Shown piece by piece: positions 25,366 through 33,249 of a stretch of 64,000 nucleotides of DNA. A program made the translations under genes and the position numbers. The notes under the pieces are model-generated. The model was not told the origin of the DNA. It made no database searches and was given only the letters and a program-made list of their open reading frames with translations. Each line of letters begins with the position of its first letter. Positions within the stretch are counted from its first letter, which is position 1. Origin of the DNA: an uncultured Oscillospiraceae bacterium (GTDB taxonomy: Bacteria; Bacillota; Clostridia; Oscillospirales; Oscillospiraceae); contig CAKTKC010000007.1 of NCBI GenBank assembly GCA_934569225.1, positions 1 through 64,000 of the forward strand. The letters run 5' to 3'.

Positions 25366-25727
25366 TGGCGACGCGGGTCTATAAGCCGGGTTCTGTCTTG
25401 ACAGCCATCTATCTAGTCCCGGGGTTGCTCCCGGGATCAAGCCGCCTCCTCGGAACGGTCGGGCAGACCATGTGTTCCTCCACGGCGTTGCTCCGGATAG
25501 AGTTTACATCGTAAAACCTGTGTTTCCACAGGCCGGGTGGGCTCTTACCCCACCTTTTCACCCTTACGGCCTGCATCCTGAGGACGCGGGACGCGGTATC
25601 TCTCTGTTGCACTTGTCCTGAGATCACTCTCGGCGGGCGTTACCCGTTATCCTTGCCCTATGGAGCCCGGACTTTCCTCATCCGCTGCCTTTCGGCATGC
25701 GTCCGCGGCTGTCCGACCCGGTCGCCC
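25366..25727 (-). ncRNA. rnpB: RNase P RNA (class A)
   Basis: The minus strand holds the conserved RNase P elements: GAGGAAAGUCCGGGCUCC (CR I), the P4 partner ending AGACAGAACCCGGCUUAUAG, and GGGUGAAAAGGUGGGGUAAGAG. The 5' GGCGACCGGGUC and 3' GACCCGCGUCGCC ends pair as helix P1. It is the catalytic subunit that trims tRNA 5' leaders. Length is about 362 nt; the ends are accurate to a few bases. A strong promoter lies directly upstream. Confidence 0.95.
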
Positions 25728-25731
25728 CAAT

Positions 25732-25760
25732 ATTGTACCCCACGAAAAGCAAATTGTCAA
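25732..25760 (-). promoter_or_regulatory. Promoter of rnpB
   Basis: The minus strand reads TTGACA, 17 bases, TACAAT; the start of transcription would fall at about 25726, the RNA's 5' end. It is back to back with the murD promoter. Confidence 0.85.
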
Positions 25761-25765
25761 ATGTC

Positions 25766-25794
25766 TTGCAAATTCTTTTCGGAAGGGATATACT
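25766..25794 (+). promoter_or_regulatory. Promoter of murD-ispD-ispF
   Basis: TTGCAA, 17 bases, TATACT on the plus strand, 68 bases before the murD start. Confidence 0.75.
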
Positions 25795-25861
25795 AAAGAA
25801 AACGTGCCCGTATTCTCAAACGGGTATTTTACCGAAAAAATCCGGGAAAGAGGGAATTGCA

Positions 25862-27223
25862 ATGAATTCTGCCTTTGATACATACTTTACGAATCTTAAA
25901 AATAAGAAAATCGCGGTGCTGGGACTGGGCGTCAGCAACCGGCCGTTGGTTCGGCTTCTGCTGGAATACGGCTGCAATGTGGTGGGCTGCGACCGGACGC
26001 CCCGGGAAAAGCTGGACGCCGAGGTTCTGGAGCTGGAAGATCTGGGCTGCAAGCTCCACGTGGGGGACGGCTACCTGGACGGCGTGGAAGCCGACATCCT
26101 GTTCCGCACCCCGGGAATGCACCCCAACAACCCCGCCATTGAAGCCCTTCGCAGCCGTGGCGCGGAAGTGACCTCCGAAATGGAGGTGTTTTTCGAGGTC
26201 TGCCCCTGCCCGATCATTGGCGTCACCGGCTCCGACGGCAAGACGACCACCACCACCCTGATCTCTGAAATGCTGAAAGCGGAGGGGAAGACCGTCTGGC
26301 TGGGGGGCAACATCGGCACGCCCCTGCTCCCACTTGTGCGGCAGATGCAGGAAACGGACATTGCCGTGGTGGAACTCAGCTCCTTCCAGCTCATGGACAT
26401 GAAGCGCAGCCCCCAGCGGGCGGTGGTCACCAACCTGGCGCCCAACCATCTGGACATCCACAAGGATATGCAGGAGTACGTGGACGCAAAAAAGAACATT
26501 TTCCGCTATCAGGACGGAAGCGGACTTCTGGTGCTGAACGCCGACAACGACATCACTGCCGCCTTCCGGGGCAACGGCACCACCCGGTTCTTCTCCCGCA
26601 AGGGCATGGCCTACGTCTGCATCGAAGACGGCGTTATCTGCCGGGACGGAAGACAGATTCTTCCCACCAAGGACATTCTCATTCCCGGCGTCCACAATAT
26701 AGAGAATTACATGGCCGCCATCGCCGTGGTGGAGGGACTGGTGTCTGACGAGACCATCCGCCATGTCGCCCAGACCTTCGGCGGCGTGGAGCATCGCATT
26801 GAGCTGGTGCGGGTAAAGGACGGCGTGCGGTTTTACAACGATTCCATCGCCTCCAGCCCCAGCCGCACCATTGCGGGTCTGCGCAGCTTCCCGGAGAAAG
26901 TGATCCTGATTGCCGGCGGCTACGACAAGCACATTCCCTACGACGTGCTGGGGCCGGAGATCTGCGCCCACGTGAAGAAGCTGTTCCTCGGCGGTGCAAC
27001 CGGCCAGAAAATCCGGGAAGCGGTGGAAAACTGCCCAGAATATGACCCGAAGGTTCTGGAAATTGTGGAATGCGGCAGCTTTGAGCCTGCCGTCCGGGCG
27101 GCGGCCGCCGCCGCGAAACCGGGAGACGTGGTGCTGATGAGCCCCGCCAGCGCTGCCTTCGACCAGTTCAAGAATTTCATGGTGCGGGGAGAGTTCTTCA
27201 AGAAACTCATAAAGGAGCTGTAA
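25862..27223 (+). CDS. murD: UDP-N-acetylmuramoyl-L-alanine--D-glutamate ligase
   Basis: 453 residues. N-terminal IAVLGLGVSNRPLVRLLLEYG binds the UDP-substrate. GVTGSDGKTTTTTLISEML is the Mur ligase ATP loop. VVELSSFQLMDM, NLAPNHLDIH and HRIELV...FYNDSIASSPSRTIAGL are further MurD blocks. It adds D-Glu to UDP-MurNAc-L-Ala in peptidoglycan precursor synthesis. The start was set at ATG 25862, giving the usual N-terminus. It leads a three-gene cluster with the isoprenoid genes ispD and ispF, two bases from the former. Confidence 0.95.
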   Translation: MNSAFDTYFTNLKNKKIAVLGLGVSNRPLVRLLLEYGCNVVGCDRTPREKLDAEVLELEDLGCKLHVGDGYLDGVEADILFRTPGMHPNNPAIEALRSRGAEVTSEMEVFFEVCPCPIIGVTGSDGKTTTTTLISEMLKAEGKTVWLGGNIGTPLLPLVRQMQETDIAVVELSSFQLMDMKRSPQRAVVTNLAPNHLDIHKDMQEYVDAKKNIFRYQDGSGLLVLNADNDITAAFRGNGTTRFFSRKGMAYVCIEDGVICRDGRQILPTKDILIPGVHNIENYMAAIAVVEGLVSDETIRHVAQTFGGVEHRIELVRVKDGVRFYNDSIASSPSRTIAGLRSFPEKVILIAGGYDKHIPYDVLGPEICAHVKKLFLGGATGQKIREAVENCPEYDPKVLEIVECGSFEPAVRAAAAAAKPGDVVLMSPASAAFDQFKNFMVRGEFFKKLIKEL

Positions 27224-27225
27224 GC

Positions 27226-27948
27226 GTGGATATTACCAAAGTGACCCGCCCGGCGCGGAAGCTGCTGAAGTTACAATACTGCGGCGCGGTGATCGTGGCC
27301 GCAGGCACGGCCTCCCGGATGGGGGGGATCGACAAGGTCATGGCGCAGCTGGGCGGCGAACCCATGATCGCCAGGACGGTGCGGGCGTTTCAGGACTGCG
27401 ACGCCATCTCGGAGATTGTCGTCGTTACCCGGGAAGACCTGATTCTGCCCATTACAGAACTTTGCAAAACCATGGATAAGGTCACCGCCGTGGTCACAGG
27501 GGGGAAGACCCGCCAGGAATCGGTGAATCTGGGTCTGAACGCCCTTTCGGATAAGGTCAGGCTGGCCGCCGTCCATGACGGGGCAAGGCCGCTTGCCTCC
27601 TGGCAGCTGATCGACCGGGTAGTCCGGGCGGCCAACACCTACGGAGCCGCTGCCCCGGCGGTACCCGTGAAGGACACCATCAAGGTCGTCGAGGGGAGAG
27701 TCGTGAAATCCACCCCCGACCGGGCGTCGCTGTACGCCGTGCAGACCCCCCAGGTGTTCGATTTTGATATTCTCCGGGGCGCGCTGGCCAAGGCGCAGGC
27801 GGACAATGCCAGGGTCACGGACGACTGTTCCGCCGTGGAGCGGATCGGCTTCTCCGTAAAAATCGTGGAGGGCGACGAGCGGAACCTGAAGGTCACCACA
27901 CCCCTGGATTTGAAAATCGCGGAGCTCCTGCTGGAGGAAACCAAATGA
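27226..27948 (+). CDS. ispD: 2-C-methyl-D-erythritol 4-phosphate cytidylyltransferase
   Basis: 240 residues. [31 protein letters not shown] is the CTP-binding motif and [13 protein letters not shown] is the IspD block. VKDTIKVV and [14 protein letters not shown] follow, and [11 protein letters not shown] precedes the end. It makes CDP-methylerythritol in the non-mevalonate isoprenoid pathway. It starts with GTG at 27226, with AAGGAG upstream overlapping the murD end. The stop overlaps ispF by ATGA, and IspF acts two steps later in the same pathway. Confidence 0.95.
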   Translation: MDITKVTRPARKLLKLQYCGAVIVAAGTASRMGGIDKVMAQLGGEPMIARTVRAFQDCDAISEIVVVTREDLILPITELCKTMDKVTAVVTGGKTRQESVNLGLNALSDKVRLAAVHDGARPLASWQLIDRVVRAANTYGAAAPAVPVKDTIKVVEGRVVKSTPDRASLYAVQTPQVFDFDILRGALAKAQADNARVTDDCSAVERIGFSVKIVEGDERNLKVTTPLDLKIAELLLEETK

Positions 27949-28415
27949 GGATCGGTCATGGCTATGACGTACACCGGCTGGTGGAAGGCCGGGATCTGAT
28001 ACTGGGCGGCGTAAAAATCGACTACGAAAAGGGACTGGACGGCCACTCCGACGCCGACGTGCTGCTCCATGCCGTCTCCGACGCTCTGCTGGGCGCGGCG
28101 GGGCTGGGAGACATTGGCCGTCATTTTCCGGACACCGACCCCAGATACAAGGGGGCGGATTCCCTGCTCCTTCTGAAAAACGTGGCGGAAAAGGTCGCCG
28201 CGGCGGGCTATCGGGTGAGCAACATCGACGTGACTATGATCGCCCAGCGGCCGAAGCTGAAGAATTTCATCCCGCAGATGGAGGAAAACATTGCCCTTGC
28301 GGTGGGAATTGCCCCGTCCCGGGTGAACGTGAAAGCCACCACGGAGGAAAAGCTGGGCTTCACCGGCACCGGTGAGGGCATGGCCTGCCACGCGGTTTGC
28401 TTATTAGAGGAATAA
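27945..28415 (+). CDS. ispF: 2-C-methyl-D-erythritol 2,4-cyclodiphosphate synthase
   Basis: 156 residues, the usual length. [15 protein letters not shown] gives the zinc ligands (Asp-Val-His), [34 protein letters not shown] is the main IspF block, and [25 protein letters not shown] closes the protein. It cyclises CDP-ME-2-phosphate to MEcPP. The terminator follows six bases after the stop and ends the murD-ispD-ispF operon. Confidence 0.96.
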   Translation: MRIGHGYDVHRLVEGRDLILGGVKIDYEKGLDGHSDADVLLHAVSDALLGAAGLGDIGRHFPDTDPRYKGADSLLLLKNVAEKVAAAGYRVSNIDVTMIAQRPKLKNFIPQMEENIALAVGIAPSRVNVKATTEEKLGFTGTGEGMACHAVCLLEE

Positions 28416-28420
28416 GGAAA

Positions 28421-28450
28421 GCGCGGACACGACCTGTGTCCGCGCTCAAA
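28421..28450. terminator. Terminator between ispF and the ECF S-component gene
   Basis: GCGCGGACAC and GTGTCCGCGC form a 10-bp perfect stem around GACCT. The genes on both sides converge on it; T/A tracts are short. Confidence 0.7.
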
Positions 28451-28460
28451 CTATGCAATT

Positions 28461-29006
28461 TTACCGGTGCAGCGCCTTGCGAATGACGGGGACGATCAGC
28501 AGGGCGATGCCGCCGCCGATCAGAGCGGTGACGAGCTGCGGCCAGCTGAAGGTGGCGGGGAGGGCTTTCAGCATCGGCTCTTTCAGCGTACCGGCCGCCA
28601 GCAGAGACGGTGCCATCACGCCGCAGACGACCTTCACCACGATGAGGTACAGCACGGCAAACTTCCCCAGAGCGGCAATGAGCCACGCGGCGATCTGCTG
28701 ACCGACCTTCCTGCTGTCCGTACCGGCGATCAGCCGCAGCAGAACCGCGAACACGGTGTTGCCGGCCATGATGGCGGGAAGAACGAGAATCTGCGGGGCG
28801 ATGCCCAGCAGGTAGGCGAGCACCGGGGAGAGCACGGCCACGACAATGCCGCTGCCCGGTCCGGCGGTCAGAACGGTAACGGCCAGCACGGCGTTGACGC
28901 AGGAGCCGGTGACGAACTGACCAAAGCCCTTGGTCAGTGCCTGCAAAGCGACGAGAAGTGCCAGCATAACGGCGGTTTCGGTGATCCAACGTACTTTTTT
29001 GTTCAT
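28461..29006 (-). CDS. ECF transporter S-component-like membrane protein
   Basis: 181 residues with about five or six membrane helices (ETAVMLALLVALQAL, CVNAVLAVTVLTAGPGSGIVVAVLSPVLAYLLGI, ILVLPAIMAGNTVFAVLLRLI, FAVLYLIVVKVVCGVMAPSLL, LVTALIGGGIALLIVPVI). Size and the PGSGIVVAVLSPVLAYLLGI region resemble the substrate-binding S subunits of ECF vitamin/metal importers; the ligand cannot be read off. No ATPase or T subunit is nearby. It is co-transcribed with the TM1266-type gene, 36 bases upstream. GAGG precedes the ATG. Confidence 0.65.
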   Translation of the reverse strand: MNKKVRWITETAVMLALLVALQALTKGFGQFVTGSCVNAVLAVTVLTAGPGSGIVVAVLSPVLAYLLGIAPQILVLPAIMAGNTVFAVLLRLIAGTDSRKVGQQIAAWLIAALGKFAVLYLIVVKVVCGVMAPSLLAAGTLKEPMLKALPATFSWPQLVTALIGGGIALLIVPVIRKALHR

Positions 29007-29042
29007 AGTAGATACCTCTTTCCTGATTCAGAGCTTCCCTTG

Positions 29043-29300
29043 TTATTCTTTGGAGATTACGCCGGAGTAAGCGGTCTTGACGCTGACGCCGACCAGACCT
29101 CCGATTTTGCCGGACAGGGCGGCAATGGTATTCTGGGGCGCGTCCATGGCAATGGCGATGACGCTGACGCCCCGTTTGCGGTAGGGGATGCCCATTCGGC
29201 CGATGATAAATTCCCCATACTCGTGGAGCAGCGCGTTGAGCTTTTCCACCATTTCCCCGTTTTCCACGATGATGCTCATCACTGCGAGTCTTGTTTCCAC
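29043..29300 (-). CDS. TM1266-type iron-only hydrogenase system putative regulator
   Basis: 85 residues: an ACT-like/NikR C-domain-like ferredoxin fold with LAVMSIIVENGEMVEKLNALLHEYGEFIIGRMGIPYRKRGVSVIAIAMD and LSGKIGGLVGVSVKTAYSG, the pattern of the family named for Thermotoga TM1266. Members sit near [FeFe]-hydrogenase maturation genes; function is unproven. The GTG start at 29300 follows GGGAGGTG. It is the first gene after a riboswitch-like leader and pairs with a membrane transporter gene here, with no hydrogenase gene in view. Confidence 0.8.
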   Translation of the reverse strand: METRLAVMSIIVENGEMVEKLNALLHEYGEFIIGRMGIPYRKRGVSVIAIAMDAPQNTIAALSGKIGGLVGVSVKTAYSGVISKE

Positions 29301-29315
29301 GAAAACACCTCCCAA

Positions 29316-29432
29316 CAAAAATTGCCGCACCCTGACGGTACGGCAACAGTAACCAACCCCGGGAAATTTCCCGCGGTCAAACACCATATTCGCACCTTTC
29401 AGGCAGCCCGAAAGCTTACTGTCAGGATCGCT
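29316..29432 (-). promoter_or_regulatory. Riboswitch-like structured leader with terminator, class not assigned
   Basis: From the expected start near 29432 the minus-strand RNA has ACAGTAA (29422-29416) pairing with TTACTGT (29352-29346). Inside this stem are a CTTTC/GAAAG hairpin and a CGGGAAATTTCCCG hairpin. A terminator TTGCCGTACC-GTCA-GGGTGCGGCAA-TTTTT follows at 29346-29316. CCTGAC just 5' of the first stem can pair with GTCAGG in the terminator loop and 3' arm, a ready antiterminator. This is how metabolite-sensing leaders are built; I could not match it to a known class. Confidence 0.6.
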
Positions 29433-29438
29433 GTATAT

Positions 29439-29467
29439 AGGATAGCACATGTGAAAGCCTTTGTCCA
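29439..29467 (-). promoter_or_regulatory. Promoter of the TM1266/ECF-S leader
   Basis: The minus strand reads TGGACA, 17 bases, TATCCT, about seven bases before the structured leader. Confidence 0.65.
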
Positions 29468-29522
29468 GCCACGAAAGCGGAAAACCGCGAAAAATGGACG
29501 TTGGAAAAATGAAAAAAAGCTA

Positions 29523-29550
29523 TTGACAAATTCCGCAGGTATGCTATAAT
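29523..29550 (+). promoter_or_regulatory. Promoter of the tRNA-Ala gene
   Basis: TTGACA, 16 bases, TATAAT, 32 bases before the tRNA 5' end. Confidence 0.85.
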
Positions 29551-29581
29551 ACAGAAGCTGTCCAAACAGCGAACCAAATAT

Positions 29582-29659
<78 letters not shown>

Positions 29660-29694
29660 AAGCCATCGATTTCATTTGAAATCGATGGCTTTTC
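29660..29694 (+). terminator. Terminator after tRNA-Ala
   Basis: AAGCCATCGATTTCA and the matching GAAATCGATGGCTT make a long stem around TTT, ending in TTTT. It lies on the element side of attL; the terminator at 38028 is the corresponding host copy. Confidence 0.8.
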
Positions 29695-29732
29695 TATACT
29701 TTTCAGCCTGTTTTGTGCTGGGCATTTTCGCC

Positions 29733-29753
29733 TTGGACAACAACTGGACAACA
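29733..29753 (+). promoter_or_regulatory. Left arm-type integrase binding sites (candidate)
   Basis: TTGGACAACA at 29733 and CTGGACAACA at 29744 are direct repeats 11 bp apart, within the left end of the element. The same word occurs three times near the right end (37824-37860). This is the pattern expected for arm sites bound by the integrase N-terminal domain. Confidence 0.6.
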
Positions 29754-29797
29754 GACCTTCTCAATTTCTTCTTTCTTACTGTGGGAAGGAAGAAGTT

Positions 29798-31000
29798 ATG
29801 GCATCTATTAAAGAAGAAGGAACAAGAGGCAAACGTCTTTCATACAAGTTTCGTGTGTGTTTGGGACGTGATGAAAACGGCAGGCAAATTTCAAAAGCCA
29901 TGCGTTGGAATCCTCCTGAGGACATGACGCCAGCAAAGGCAAGGAAAGAAGCGCAGCGGGTGGCGGCGGTTTGGGAGGCAGAGCAAAAGGAAGCCTTTGA
30001 ACGCCAAAAGGCGCAAAAAGAAGGGCGCAAGACCGATTATACCTTTGGTCAGTTCGTAGATGAAGTTTGGGTTCCTCTTTGTGTGCGTGACGGCTCCCAC
30101 CGCCCTTCTACGATTGCCATGTACACCAACATTTTGAAGGTCATGCGCCCGCATTTTGAAGAGCTGCTGCTGAGCGGGATTTCGGGCATCCAAATCACGC
30201 AGTATTTGACATGGCTTCGCAATGACTATCGGACGCAGTACGGCAAGCCCCTCGCCGAAAAATCCATCAAGCACCATTACAACATTCTCTCCTTTATTTT
30301 CGGCTATGCCGAAAAGCAAGACCTGATCGAGAAGAACCCCATGAAGAAGGTGGACGCTCCAAAAGTGCGTAGAAGGGCGGTGGATGCACTGTCCGAAGAG
30401 GATGCACGGCGGTTCTTTGAAGAGCTGAACGCACTGGATTTTGACTTTCGCTGTATTCTGCAACTGCTTATCACAACAGGCTTGCGGCGTGGCGAGTGCA
30501 TCGGTCTCCAATGGCAGGACGTCGATTTTGACAGCCGTATCATCAGAGTGGAGCGGGCTGTGACCTACACACCTGAAAGCGGCATTGTGGTAGCGCCGCC
30601 GAAAACCGCCACAAGCATTCGCACCATTCCTCTTGTGGAAAGCACGGCAAACCTTTTGAAAGCCCTTCATCGACAGCGCCAAAAGCAATATCCGAACTGC
30701 TTCATGGCAACGGCGTTTCTCTTCTGCAAGGATGGCGCACCCTTTGAGCCTCGTGACCCAAGCGCCGTTACAAGGCGCATGAAGCGATTTGTGACACGGG
30801 CAGGCTTGCCCGATGTTTCGCCCCATGACCTCCGCCACACCTGCGCCAGCCTTCTTCTGAGCAGTGGGGCAGATATAAAAAGCGTCCAAGAGATACTTGG
30901 TCACGCAGACGCAAGCACAACCCTCAATTTCTATGTCAAAACAGACTTGCGGCAAATGCGGCTTGCAACCGAAAAATACGCAAAAGCCTTTGACCTTTAA
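29798..31000 (+). CDS. int: Tyrosine-type integrase of the element
   Basis: 400 residues in three parts: an N-terminal arm-binding domain (KRLSYKFRVCLGRDENGRQISKAMRW), a SAM-like core-binding domain (FVDEVWVPLCVRDGSHRPSTIAMYTNILKVM) and the catalytic domain. Catalytic residues are visible: Arg in TTGLRRGECIGLQW, His and Arg in PHDLRHTCASLLL, His in ILGHADASTT, and Tyr in LNFYVK. It should integrate and excise the element at tRNA-Ala. The ATG at 29798 follows GGAAGGAAG. Confidence 0.94.
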   Translation: MASIKEEGTRGKRLSYKFRVCLGRDENGRQISKAMRWNPPEDMTPAKARKEAQRVAAVWEAEQKEAFERQKAQKEGRKTDYTFGQFVDEVWVPLCVRDGSHRPSTIAMYTNILKVMRPHFEELLLSGISGIQITQYLTWLRNDYRTQYGKPLAEKSIKHHYNILSFIFGYAEKQDLIEKNPMKKVDAPKVRRRAVDALSEEDARRFFEELNALDFDFRCILQLLITTGLRRGECIGLQWQDVDFDSRIIRVERAVTYTPESGIVVAPPKTATSIRTIPLVESTANLLKALHRQRQKQYPNCFMATAFLFCKDGAPFEPRDPSAVTRRMKRFVTRAGLPDVSPHDLRHTCASLLLSSGADIKSVQEILGHADASTTLNFYVKTDLRQMRLATEKYAKAFDL

Positions 31001-31040
31001 GTGTCATGGGAGTTGCAAAAATTCAATCATTTTTGCAAAA

Positions 31041-31075
31041 AGAACGGACAGTTGCGGACTGTCCGTTCTTTTTTA
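31041..31075. terminator. Terminator between int and the WYL regulator
   Basis: AGAACGGACAGT / ACTGTCCGTTCT form a 12-bp stem with five loop bases and T6 on the plus side, A5 on the minus side; converging genes share it. Confidence 0.88.
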
Positions 31076-32194
31076 GTATTTGGATAGGATTTTCTGCAAG
31101 TATTCCTTGTACTGCTCCACCACGGCATTGGGAGAAAACAGCTTCGCCTTTGTGCCAAAGCCGCAGAGCCAGCCGAAGAACTGGTCGCTGATCTCCACAT
31201 CGGCCGAAACGTTAAAGTGATGATCGTCAGAACGGGAATAGCTGACATTGTAGCGCCCGAAACGCTCCACTGCCGTATCCAAGAGCGAAGAAACAAAACG
31301 GATGCTCACACGCTCACGCTCGCCGCCAAACATGGAAAAGGTTCTCTGGGTGTATGTTTTCATGTCGATTGCGGCAAAGGCTTCTGCGCCCTCTCTCGGC
31401 GTGCCAAGGCGGTTGATTGCTTTCATTCGGTCAACTCGGTAGGTGCGGATTTGCTGGCTGTTATCGTCGAAGGCAAGCAGATAATAATTGCCGTCGTTGA
31501 TAATCAGCTTGTAAGGGCTGACGATATACTTTGCGCCCTTGCGCCGTTCCGTCTGCTTTTCCAAATCGTCAATGGTGTATTTCAGATACTGGAAGCTGAT
31601 TTTTTCGGGAATGTGCTTTTCGCCCTCGATCATTTTGCTCATGGCGTCGTAGATTGTGGAGACGTTGCGGAGCGTGGATTTGTTCAGCGTTCTTTGACGG
31701 GCAGTGACAAGGGCATCGGTGCGGATTTCTCTTGACTGCTCTTCGCTTACAAAGCCTTTGATGATGTCCACCAAACGCTCTGCCTCGCTCTGAGAGATAT
31801 AACGGGAGGCATAGATGCACTCAGCCATAAGGCGAATGTCGGAAAGCTCATATTTGCGGCGAACAACCCGAAAGCCCTTCAAATGCCGATCATACACAAT
31901 GAATTTCTCGCTGTCGTTCTCGTCCGTCTCAATGGCTTCCTCGGCGGCGAAAATGTCGGCATCGTCCTCGTTCTCCAAGAGCCAAAGCGCCTTGTTGATC
32001 TCTTCAATGTCACGGTAGATAGAACGTCGCTCTGCATCAATGCCAAGCTCTTGAAGATAGGCAGCGATATTGTCTGCGGACTCGGCGTGGTTCTCGTCGG
32101 TGTGGCGCATCAGATACTCCATGACAAGATAGGGCTTCATTTTCTGATTGGCTTTCCGTCCATGCTGGGGATTGGCTTTTGGTTCTCTCGACAT
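31073..32194 (-). CDS. WYL-domain transcriptional regulator
   Basis: 373 residues. N-terminal winged helix (YLVMEYLMRHTDENHAESADNIAAYLQELGIDAERRSIYRDIEEIN) followed by a WYL domain whose core is NYYLLAFDDNSQQIRTYRVDRMKAI, and a C-terminal extension (RVSIRFVSSLLDTAVERFGRY). WYL proteins of this shape (for example BrxR, CapW) repress defence or mobile-element genes until a ligand binds. Its promoter carries ATAACGACC, also seen at two promoters of the leftward operon, so it may be the element's main regulator. It is divergent from the structured leader and lipoprotein gene. Confidence 0.85.
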   Translation of the reverse strand: MSREPKANPQHGRKANQKMKPYLVMEYLMRHTDENHAESADNIAAYLQELGIDAERRSIYRDIEEINKALWLLENEDDADIFAAEEAIETDENDSEKFIVYDRHLKGFRVVRRKYELSDIRLMAECIYASRYISQSEAERLVDIIKGFVSEEQSREIRTDALVTARQRTLNKSTLRNVSTIYDAMSKMIEGEKHIPEKISFQYLKYTIDDLEKQTERRKGAKYIVSPYKLIINDGNYYLLAFDDNSQQIRTYRVDRMKAINRLGTPREGAEAFAAIDMKTYTQRTFSMFGGERERVSIRFVSSLLDTAVERFGRYNVSYSRSDDHHFNVSADVEISDQFFGWLCGFGTKAKLFSPNAVVEQYKEYLQKILSKY

Positions 32195-32220
32195 TGCACT
32201 CGTTCCTCTGTTTTTCTTTA

Positions 32221-32258
32221 ATCATACCACGCCAAGAGGAAAAAAGAAAGGTCGTTAT
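32221..32258 (-). promoter_or_regulatory. WYL gene promoter region with ATAACGACC box
   Basis: The minus strand has ATAACGACC (32258-32250) and TATGAT (32226-32221) about 27 bases before the gene. The nine-base word recurs at 37289-37302 and 37619-37632. Confidence 0.5.
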
Positions 32259-32275
32259 TTCGGCACGCTTCCATC

Positions 32276-32303
32276 TTGCATTTTGGCGTTTCTGTGCTAT
32301 ACT
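32276..32303 (+). promoter_or_regulatory. Promoter of the structured leader/lipoprotein unit
   Basis: TTGCAT, 16 bases, TATACT; the expected start falls at about 32310, exactly at the first base of the long inverted repeat. Confidence 0.7.
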
Positions 32304-32309
32304 AATAGT

Positions 32310-32482
32310 GCGACACAAACTTAATATTTGCATCTCAATACAGAGAATGTGTTTTTACTATCTTGGTAAAAACGCACTCTCCATTTTGTCATTCTCTGTG
32401 AGGTGCAAAAGTTTGTGTCGCAACAAACGGAGCTGTGCGCTTTTCGGTGTGTAGTTCCGTTTGGGACTACACACTTTTTTAT
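32310..32482 (+). ncRNA. Highly structured leader or small RNA ending in a terminator
   Basis: GCGACACAAACTT (32310) pairs with AAGTTTGTGTCGC (ending 32421). Inside this, TGCATCTC and ACAGAGAATG pair imperfectly with CATTCTCTGT and GAGGTGCA. Within the top loop TTTTTAC / GTAAAAA can form a further hairpin. A Rho-independent terminator follows at 32447-32482 and the lipoprotein gene starts 20 bases later. The stretch from 32195 to 32502 holds only this RNA and two promoters. It is either a free small RNA or an attenuating leader; I recognise no family. Confidence 0.65.
32447..32482 (+). terminator. Terminator/attenuator before the lipoprotein gene
   Basis: GTGTGTAGT and ACTACACAC form a 9-bp perfect stem with ten loop bases, then T6. 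It stands before the coding region, so full-length transcripts need read-through. Confidence 0.82.
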
Positions 32483-32502
32483 TTTACGGAGGAAAAAGAC
32501 AA

Positions 32503-33201
32503 ATGAAGAAAGCCCTTGCCCTTCTCTTGGCACTTGTGATGGTGCTGTCCCTTGCTGCTTGTGGTGGCGGCAATGATTCGCCTAAATCACCTACCGACAC
32601 AACAGCCCCCGAAGATGCAAAGATGTCAAAAGATGAAATGTTGAGTGCTGCAATCCCCTTGACAAGAGACGATCTCGAAAAGTCCGTTAGCAATATTGCT
32701 TTTGCGAAAACTCTGATTGGAAATACCTACACTTTTGGAGGCGAAGTATACTCTGTCGCAGAAGATCATGCTGTCGTGACCTTTTATGTCACCGATGAAA
32801 AGGGGGCTTACGGCACTGGTGCAAATGTAATGGTTGCTAATCTGTATCTTCCATTAGATGAATTGGTTTCTTTGGAAAACCAGCAGCGATTGAACTTTGT
32901 TGGGCAACTTGAGGATGTCAGCACACACGAAGAAGCTTTTCCTGGCATGGGAACTACAACGGTTGCTGAAATGGTATTCAAAAATATCGCCATTGTTTCT
33001 GACAGATTTGAAAACACAGGCACTCTGCATAGCAGAAATGCAAGCTATGGCGAAGATGCGTGGAATATCAAATTCCCTGACAGTGACTATCTTGGGGTCG
33101 TTCATTTCAGAGACGATGTGAGTGCTTATCAAGGAAAGGAAATCACATATTCCTACAAAATCACAGGCGATGGATGCGTTGATGCGTACATAGTTGAATG
33201 A
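32503..33201 (+). CDS. Putative lipoprotein of the integrated element
   Basis: 232 residues. MKKALALLLALVMVLSLAACGGG is a lipoprotein signal with lipobox LAAC. A low-complexity linker (NDSPKSPTDTTAPEDAK) follows, then a domain with VSNIAFAKTLIGNTYTFGGEVYSVAEDHAVVTFYV, which resembles OB-fold tRNA_anti-like domains, then a C-terminal beta-rich part. It should be anchored on the outer membrane face. Function is unknown; carriage by a mobile element and the leader attenuator suggest conditional expression. CGGAGGAAAAA precedes the ATG. Confidence 0.78.
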   Translation: MKKALALLLALVMVLSLAACGGGNDSPKSPTDTTAPEDAKMSKDEMLSAAIPLTRDDLEKSVSNIAFAKTLIGNTYTFGGEVYSVAEDHAVVTFYVTDEKGAYGTGANVMVANLYLPLDELVSLENQQRLNFVGQLEDVSTHEEAFPGMGTTTVAEMVFKNIAIVSDRFENTGTLHSRNASYGEDAWNIKFPDSDYLGVVHFRDDVSAYQGKEITYSYKITGDGCVDAYIVE

Positions 33202-33217
33202 TAGGATAATAGGAGAT

Positions 33218-33249
33218 AAAAGGGAGTGGACAAAATCCACTCCCTTTTA
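33218..33249. terminator. Terminator between lipoprotein and recombinase genes
   Basis: AAAAGGGAGTGGA and TCCACTCCCTTTT make a 13-bp stem around CAAAA; works in both directions for the converging genes. Confidence 0.88.

Noticed and set aside
29301-29432. Purine, THF, TPP or cobalamin riboswitch identity for the TM1266 leader
   Set aside because: An AATATGG...GTTTGACC stretch first recalled the purine class, but the paired helices and loops of these classes are not present, so the class is left open.
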